Below are positions 59,665 through 64,000 of a stretch of 64,000 nucleotides of DNA, piece by piece. Position 1 is the stretch's first letter; the number at the start of each line of letters is the position of its first letter. A program made the position numbers and the translations under genes. This DNA is from Mucilaginibacter gossypiicola (GTDB lineage Bacteria; Bacteroidota; Bacteroidia; Sphingobacteriales; Sphingobacteriaceae), in the NCBI RefSeq assembly GCF_900110105.1, contig NZ_FOCL01000002.1:62001-126000 (forward strand), written 5' to 3'. Under the pieces are notes generated by a model. The model did not search any database. It had not been told where the DNA came from and worked only from the letters and a program-made list of their open reading frames with translations.

Positions 59665-60840
59665 TTAATTTTCTTCTTTCGGTTCGCGTTTGCTGCCCTG
59701 ATACAGTTCATACTCAAACAGGCGGCAATCAAGCTTACCATTATAAAATTCAATTTTGCGGGCAGCCTTTAAGCCTATTTTCTTGGCTAAATCGGGATTG
59801 CCCGTAAAAACGTAACCATTATACCCGAGGCATTTCTTTTTCAGGAAATCGCCCATACGTTTATAGGTGATCTCCAATTTGGTGTGCACACCCAAACGCT
59901 CGCCGTATTCAGGGTTAAACATCACCACGCCTGTTGCTTCAGGCACCTCGGTATCTTCAAAGTCACAAACGGCAAAATCGATTAAATGTTCTACGCCGGC
60001 AGTTTTTGCATTTTTGCGGGCAATGTCAACAGCATCTTCAGAAATATCTGTAGCGATGATTTTAAAGCCGGTTTCTTTTTTGGCTTTATCTTTTAATGCA
60101 CGGCGCTCAGCAAAAAATACGGTTTCATCATAACCAAGTACGTGCATAAAGCCGTAGTTCATCCTGAACAAGCCAGGATGTTTATCGGTAGCCAGCAAGG
60201 CGGCTTCAATAGCCAGGGTGCCCGAACCGCACATGGGGTTAATGAAAGTACTTTTCATATCCCATTTGGTAGCCATAATGGTTGATGCCGCTAATGCCTC
60301 AAGCATAGGTGCTTTGCCCGGTATTTTACGGTAACTGTGTTTTGCCAGGGTTTCGCCGGATGTATCCAGGAAAATTTCGGCACGGTCATCCTGCCAGTAA
60401 AGGTGCACCAGCGCTTTATTAACCTCGGGGCCAGAGTCGGGCCTGATGCCTTTGATAGATTTGATCCTGTCAACAATGGCGTCTTTTACCTTTACATTGG
60501 CAAACAAAGGGGTAAGGATGTGCTCGTTATTTACGTTTGATGATACCGAAAAATAGCCGGTAAAATCGATCAGCTTTTCCCATTCAATGGTTACCAACTC
60601 ATCGTAAAGCTCTTTCGGGTCGCGGGCGGTGAAGGTTTTTAACGAATACAGGATCTGACTTGCGCAGCGCAAATTCAAATTAAGCGGAATGGTATCTGTA
60701 ACGGTACCTTTTAGTTCGACCCCCGTGGGGAAAACACGCACCGGCTCAAAGCCTAAAGCTTCAACTTCCCGTTGCAGGTAAGTTGAAAGCCTTTTGTTAC
60801 ATGTAATTATGATTTTACTTTCGGTGTGGAAAACTTGCAT
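59665..60840 (-). CDS. THUMP-domain class I RNA methyltransferase (RlmL/TrmN-like)
   Basis: 391 residues. N-terminal ferredoxin-like plus THUMP region (~1-155), then a SAM-dependent methyltransferase: FINPMCGSGTLAIEAALLA, KIIATDISEDAVDIAR and the catalytic motif NPEYGERL (NPPY type, with Glu for the second Pro). It should methylate guanosine N2 in 23S rRNA or a tRNA. The activity and target of the Bacteroidota branch are not fixed. Operon partner: the TonB-C-like gene. Confidence 0.9.
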   Translation of the reverse strand: MQVFHTESKIIITCNKRLSTYLQREVEALGFEPVRVFPTGVELKGTVTDTIPLNLNLRCASQILYSLKTFTARDPKELYDELVTIEWEKLIDFTGYFSVSSNVNNEHILTPLFANVKVKDAIVDRIKSIKGIRPDSGPEVNKALVHLYWQDDRAEIFLDTSGETLAKHSYRKIPGKAPMLEALAASTIMATKWDMKSTFINPMCGSGTLAIEAALLATDKHPGLFRMNYGFMHVLGYDETVFFAERRALKDKAKKETGFKIIATDISEDAVDIARKNAKTAGVEHLIDFAVCDFEDTEVPEATGVVMFNPEYGERLGVHTKLEITYKRMGDFLKKKCLGYNGYVFTGNPDLAKKIGLKAARKIEFYNGKLDCRLFEYELYQGSKREPKEEN

Positions 60841-60928
60841 ATTAATTCGGTAAAATTAAGAATTAAAAAGCCCCTATTTTAATTTCTTAACTATTAACTT
60901 TACATTTTAAATTATTTGAAGACTAATT

Positions 60929-61297
60929 ATGGAAGTTAAAGGTAAGGTACATGAAGTATCGGCTACCCAGCAAGTAACCGATTCACTTAAAAAACGCGAA
61001 CTTATACTTGAATATATTGAGAACCCTCAATACCCTGAATATTTAAAGTTTGAAGCTATACAGGATCGTTGCAATTTACTTGATAACGTTAAAGTTGGTG
61101 ATGATGTAGAGGTGTCATTTAACCTTAAAGGTCGCCCGTGGACAGATAAAATGGGTAAAAAAAGTTATTTTAACTCGTTACAGTTATGGAGGGTTACTCC
61201 GCTGGCTGCAGCTAACAACGCATCTGCTGCGCCGCAATATGCAGCTCCATCTGCTGATATCAGTTCATCTGCCGATGATGACGATCTGCCGTTCTAA
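60929..61297 (+). CDS. DUF3127 OB-fold protein with SSB-like acidic tip
   Basis: 122 residues. OB-fold pattern: MEVKGKVHEVSATQQVTD, KRELILEYIENPQYPEYLKFE, VKVGDDVEVSFNLKGRPW and SYFNSLQLWRV. An Ala/Pro/Ser-rich linker then ends in ADDDDLPF, which looks like the acidic -DDIPF tip of single-stranded DNA-binding proteins. DUF3127 is a Bacteroidota family; the tip suggests it could dock onto replication or repair enzymes as SSB does. It lies alone, followed by a terminator. Confidence 0.88.
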   Translation: MEVKGKVHEVSATQQVTDSLKKRELILEYIENPQYPEYLKFEAIQDRCNLLDNVKVGDDVEVSFNLKGRPWTDKMGKKSYFNSLQLWRVTPLAAANNASAAPQYAAPSADISSSADDDDLPF

Positions 61298-61323
61298 ACA
61301 GAAAAGAATAAGCAAGATATTTC

Positions 61324-61348
61324 AAAAGGCCCTTCATCAGGGCCTTTT
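61324..61348. terminator. Terminator after the DUF3127 gene
   Basis: Arms AAAAGGCCCT (61324-61333) and AGGGCCTTTT (61339-61348), TCATC loop, then T-rich sequence. Confidence 0.85.
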
Positions 61349-61448
61349 GTTGTTTGCTGGATTTCATATTACTATATTGAATCCATCGGTAATAAGATTG
61401 ATCAAATTGATTATCATGTAGCGGCAATCAAAGAACGAGCAAAATAAT

Positions 61449-61661
61449 ATGGCAACAATTCAAACGCAATCCTTGCTTACCTGTCCTGCTTGCGGACATC
61501 AAAAAGAAGAAACTATGCCCACTAATGCCTGCCAGTACTTTTACGTATGTGAAAACTGCCAGACCATGCTAAAGCCGCTTGCCGGGGATTGCTGTGTATA
61601 TTGCAGTTATGGAACAGTAAAATGTCCGCCGGTACAGGCTGGCACTTCCTGCTGCCGATAA
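61449..61661 (+). CDS. GDCCVxC-domain small cysteine-rich protein
   Basis: 70 residues with many Cys pairs: TCPACG, CENC, GDCCVYCSYG, KCPP and SCCR at the end. The GDCCVxCSYG core defines a family that in some organisms contains selenocysteine; here Cys is encoded throughout. It is often found near mercury or arsenic genes, and the neighbour here is an arsenic operon 28 nt away on the other strand. It may bind soft metals. Confidence 0.9.
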   Translation: MATIQTQSLLTCPACGHQKEETMPTNACQYFYVCENCQTMLKPLAGDCCVYCSYGTVKCPPVQAGTSCCR

Positions 61662-61689
61662 ACTGGTCATACCTCGCTAAAAGTTGTCT

Positions 61690-62424
61690 TTATCCGTTTC
61701 TTAACATATCCGCAAATTCATTCGGTAACGGGCTATCCTCAACTGCTCGCGCAGCCCTTTCAACATCATAAGCAACACGTATAAATTCAACCAGAACACT
61801 GCTTGGATCAGTAACAGAGCTTGTTTGGCTGAGTGTTAAAATCACATAACAGCCGTTGGGATTACCATCTTTCGGCTTACCCACAGAACCCAGGTTAACA
61901 ACGTGCTTATAGTTGCTATCATCAGCTTTGAGAATACGATGATAGGGTTTGTGCGAGTGACCGACACACAAAATGTCAGCCTTTGCTTCGTCCATCATTT
62001 CTAAAACATAAGTCTCATCGAGATCTTCTAAAACATATTCGTCAACACTCCGTGTGCTGCCATGAGCCAGTACGATGTTTAACGCATCGTCATTTAGTTT
62101 AAATTCCAGCCGGATATGAGCGGGAAGTGTTGCAAGGTATTTTCTGCCATCGATATCAACTAAATGATAGGCGTAGTTTTTACCAAGCTCACTTAAACTG
62201 TGTTCTGTTGTTACCAGTTTTTTTACTTTCAGGTCATGGTTACCTGCAAGCGTTGCAATATTACGTTTACGGATTTCACCGATCACCTCGTTAGGCCAAA
62301 CGTTGTAACCTACGAGATCACCGAGACAATAAACGGCATCTACATGACGGGCATCTAAATCTTTCAGCATGGCTTCCAATGCCGGAAGATTGGCATGAAT
62401 ATCGGAGAAAAGTGCAATTTTCAT
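61690..62424 (-). CDS. Metallophosphoesterase, YfcE/MJ0936 type, in the arsenic operon
   Basis: 244 residues, calcineurin-like fold: FSDIHANLPALEAM (D-x-H), GDLVGYN, GNHD and GHSHKPY are the metal ligands. It should be a cytoplasmic phosphodiesterase or phosphatase; the substrate is unknown. It overlaps the ACR3 stop by 1 nt, so it is translated with the arsenite pump, which is unusual for this enzyme class. Confidence 0.92.
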   Translation of the reverse strand: MKIALFSDIHANLPALEAMLKDLDARHVDAVYCLGDLVGYNVWPNEVIGEIRKRNIATLAGNHDLKVKKLVTTEHSLSELGKNYAYHLVDIDGRKYLATLPAHIRLEFKLNDDALNIVLAHGSTRSVDEYVLEDLDETYVLEMMDEAKADILCVGHSHKPYHRILKADDSNYKHVVNLGSVGKPKDGNPNGCYVILTLSQTSSVTDPSSVLVEFIRVAYDVERAARAVEDSPLPNEFADMLRNG

Positions 62425-63509
62425 TATTCTACGACAGTTATAGTTTTAGACGTATAGTATTTCTTACGGAAGTAAAAAGCAAGGTTAACCAATGCGATCA
62501 GGGCAGGCACTTCGACCAGTGGCCCGATAACCCCGGCAAATGCTTCGCCGGAGTTAATGCCGAACACACCAATCGCTACAGCAATCGCCAGCTCGAAATT
62601 GTTACCGGTGGCAGTAAATGCAATAGAAGTACTTCTCGAATAATCGGCTCCAAATGATTTGCCCAGGAAAAAGGCGATCACGAACATGATGGCAAAATAA
62701 ATCACCAGCGGAATAGCGATCCTCACAACATCCATCGGTATTTGCACGATCAGGTTACCCTTAAGGCTGAACATCACCACAATGGTAAACAGCAGGGCGA
62801 TCAATGTTATTGGTGAAATGAACGGCACATATTTGGTTTGAAACCATTCTTCGCCTTTGATTTTGATCAGTGTGTAACGGCTGATAACACCGGCTGCAAA
62901 CGGTATCCCTAAGTAAATGCCTACGCTCTTAGCAATCTCGCCAATGGTAATATTCACTGCCAGGCCTTGCAGCCCGAATAATGGCGGCAATACCGTAATG
63001 AACAGGTAAGCGTAAACGCTGTATAATAATACCTGGAAGATGCTGTTTAAAGCGATCAGCCCGGCAGCGTATTCGCGGTTGCCCTCGGCCAGTTCATTCC
63101 ATACCACCACCATCGCAATACAACGGGCAAGGCCGATCAATATCAGGCCGACCATATAAGCCGGGTGGTCACGCAATAAAGTTATCGCCAATACAAACAT
63201 CAGTATCGGGCCAACGATCCAGTTAAGCACCAGTGAAGCGCTTAATACTTTGGTATCCTTAAATACCTGTCCCATGTTCTCATATTTTACTTTGGCAAGC
63301 GGCGGGTACATCATCAGGATCAGGCCAATAGCCAGGGGGATGTTGGTTGTACCGCTTGAAAAAGAATTGATGAACCCGGAAGATGAGGGAATGAAATAGC
63401 CAATCCCTACGCCAATTGCCATGGCAAGGAAAATCCAAAGGGTTAGGTACCGATCAAGGAAACCTAATTTTTTACGCTCGGCCACGGGGGCACAGTTATT
63501 TGCTGACAT
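62424..63509 (-). CDS. Arsenite efflux pump, ACR3 family
   Basis: 361 residues, ten membrane helices. The family marks are [19 protein letters not shown] at the N-terminus, the essential cysteine in [19 protein letters not shown], and [17 protein letters not shown]. It exports As(III) using the proton motive force. It is preceded by a 102-nt leader holding an ArsR-type motif, and is coupled to a phosphoesterase gene. Confidence 0.95.
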   Translation of the reverse strand: MSANNCAPVAERKKLGFLDRYLTLWIFLAMAIGVGIGYFIPSSSGFINSFSSGTTNIPLAIGLILMMYPPLAKVKYENMGQVFKDTKVLSASLVLNWIVGPILMFVLAITLLRDHPAYMVGLILIGLARCIAMVVVWNELAEGNREYAAGLIALNSIFQVLLYSVYAYLFITVLPPLFGLQGLAVNITIGEIAKSVGIYLGIPFAAGVISRYTLIKIKGEEWFQTKYVPFISPITLIALLFTIVVMFSLKGNLIVQIPMDVVRIAIPLVIYFAIMFVIAFFLGKSFGADYSRSTSIAFTATGNNFELAIAVAIGVFGINSGEAFAGVIGPLVEVPALIALVNLAFYFRKKYYTSKTITVVE

Positions 63510-63579
63510 GTGTTTTACTGTATAGTTAATGTGAAGCAGGGGTTAAACTATATTCCATTTAGTTATTTATTGCATTAAA

Positions 63580-63597
63580 GCAATATTACGATTGATA
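63580..63597. promoter_or_regulatory. Putative ArsR operator before the ACR3 gene
   Basis: GCAATATTACGATTGATA, matching 14 of 18 positions with the copy at 63945-63962. It lies in the spacer between arsR and the pump gene, so the pump may have its own regulated promoter. Confidence 0.55.
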
Positions 63598-63611
63598 TTA
63601 ACAAAAAAAGC

Positions 63612-63941
63612 TCAGCAACAACTATCGTCACAATTTACCTCTACAAAAAAGCTGGCAAGTAAGGTTCTGTATTTTGCCCAGGTTTTATTGTTGATACAGT
63701 AACACATACTGGTGCCTTCTATTTTTCCTTTAATGATCCCCACATCTTTCAACTCTCTCAAATGTTGGGAAATGGTAGGTTGTGCAAGGCCGAGCAAATC
63801 GACCAAATCACTTCCTATACATTCATTGGCTTTGATCAGGTGTTCAATAATGGCAATACGGGCAGGGTGCGCCAATGCTTTTAACATTATCGCCAGCTCA
63901 TTTTGTGCGTCTGTAAAATTTGCTGTTTTTGTTACTCCCAT
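63612..63941 (-). CDS. arsR: ArsR family arsenic-responsive repressor
   Basis: 109 residues. Winged helix with KALAHPARIAIIEHLI, LGLAQPTISQHLRELKDVGIIKG. Candidate As(III) ligands are Cys41 (ECIGSDL), Cys80 and Cys82 (MCYCIN), and a C-terminal cluster Cys104/108/109 (NCDDSCC), a layout distinct from the ELCVCDL site of the E. coli type. It is first in the operon. Arsenite should release it from the motifs at 63945 and 63580. Confidence 0.9.
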   Translation of the reverse strand: MGVTKTANFTDAQNELAIMLKALAHPARIAIIEHLIKANECIGSDLVDLLGLAQPTISQHLRELKDVGIIKGKIEGTSMCYCINNKTWAKYRTLLASFFVEVNCDDSCC

Positions 63942-63944
63942 ATT

Positions 63945-63962
63945 GCAATGTCACGATTAATT
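63945..63962. promoter_or_regulatory. Putative ArsR operator before arsR
   Basis: GCAATGTCACGATTAATT, 4 nt upstream of the arsR start, shares GCAATnTnACGATTnAT with the site at 63580. Position so close to the start fits autoregulation. The remaining 38 nt to the window edge show nothing further. Confidence 0.55.
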
Positions 63963-64000
63963 GGTGAAGTAAAAAAAGCTTTTGGCTATTTATTTTTCAA

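Noticed and set aside
1..64000. CRISPR arrays, tRNA or rRNA genes, insertion sequences, prophage
   Set aside because: No regularly spaced repeats, no cloverleaf-like segment with conserved TTCGA loop, no rRNA core sequence, and no transposase, integrase or phage structural protein was seen in reading both strands by eye. A dedicated tRNA and IS search would settle this.

Overview
The window reads as chromosomal DNA of a Bacteroidota bacterium, most likely family Sphingobacteriaceae and plausibly Mucilaginibacter or a close relative. This is an inference from gene families and style, not from a database match. Pointers are TAnnTTTG promoter boxes close to start codons, weak Shine-Dalgarno use, many small secreted proteins, a LytS/LytTR two-component pair, the surE/lpxB cluster, DUF3127, DUF4407, DUF885 and MutL next to rhomboid proteases. 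No rRNA, tRNA, insertion sequence, prophage or CRISPR array was seen.

Layout. 1-6.5 kb: 5' end of a regulatory-domain outer-membrane protein, a sensor kinase/LytTR regulator pair, then a run of minus-strand accessory enzymes and regulators (SDR, Crp-like, alpha/beta hydrolase, VOC, AraC). 6.6-7.5 kb: two unrecognised convergent genes. 7.5-11 kb: an amidohydrolase and a beta-lactamase-type hydrolase in one operon. 11-17.2 kb: mutL, two rhomboids, an endo/exonuclease/phosphatase and cysS. 17-27 kb: secreted proteins, SurA-MoxR, RdgB, a lactonase and an RluB-type pseudouridine synthase with a long disordered N-terminus. 27-31.5 kb: lytic transglycosylase, uvrA and a complete YefM-YoeB toxin-antitoxin module. 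31.5-43.9 kb: DUF885 peptidase-like lipoprotein, surE/membrane protein/lpxB, Uma2, CsbD, dipeptide epimerase, a third rhomboid, M14 peptidase, RraB, YjbR, a beta-barrel and PepT. 44-58 kb: a zeta-like kinase with a small partner, S9 peptidase, rhodanese, DUF4407, AlkA, an E1 pseudogene fragment, a candidate glycosidase, a fused E1 alpha/beta dehydrogenase, DUF4198 and an OprB-type porin. 58-64 kb: HD hydrolase, XRE regulator, THUMP methyltransferase, DUF3127, and an arsenic locus (ArsR, ACR3 pump, phosphoesterase, GDCCVxC protein).

How genes work together. MutL, UvrA, AlkA and RdgB cover DNA repair and nucleotide-pool cleaning but are scattered. The transglycosylase, dipeptide epimerase and beta-lactamase-like enzyme fit peptidoglycan turnover. 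LpxB and SurA serve the outer membrane. The arsenic genes form a local resistance unit, with a shared 18-bp motif before arsR and before the pump.

The most interesting non-coding signals are: a YefM-type operator carrying two TGTACA cores 12 bp apart; a decayed E1-beta C-terminus abutting alkA; a 69-bp direct repeat that copies the end of the DUF4198 gene around a branched palindrome; and nested palindromes that occupy most spacers between convergent genes. No system in the window can be called wholly new from sequence alone. The best leads are the arsenic operon with a phosphoesterase, the zeta-like kinase with its small partner, and the two orphan genes at 6.6-7.4 kb.
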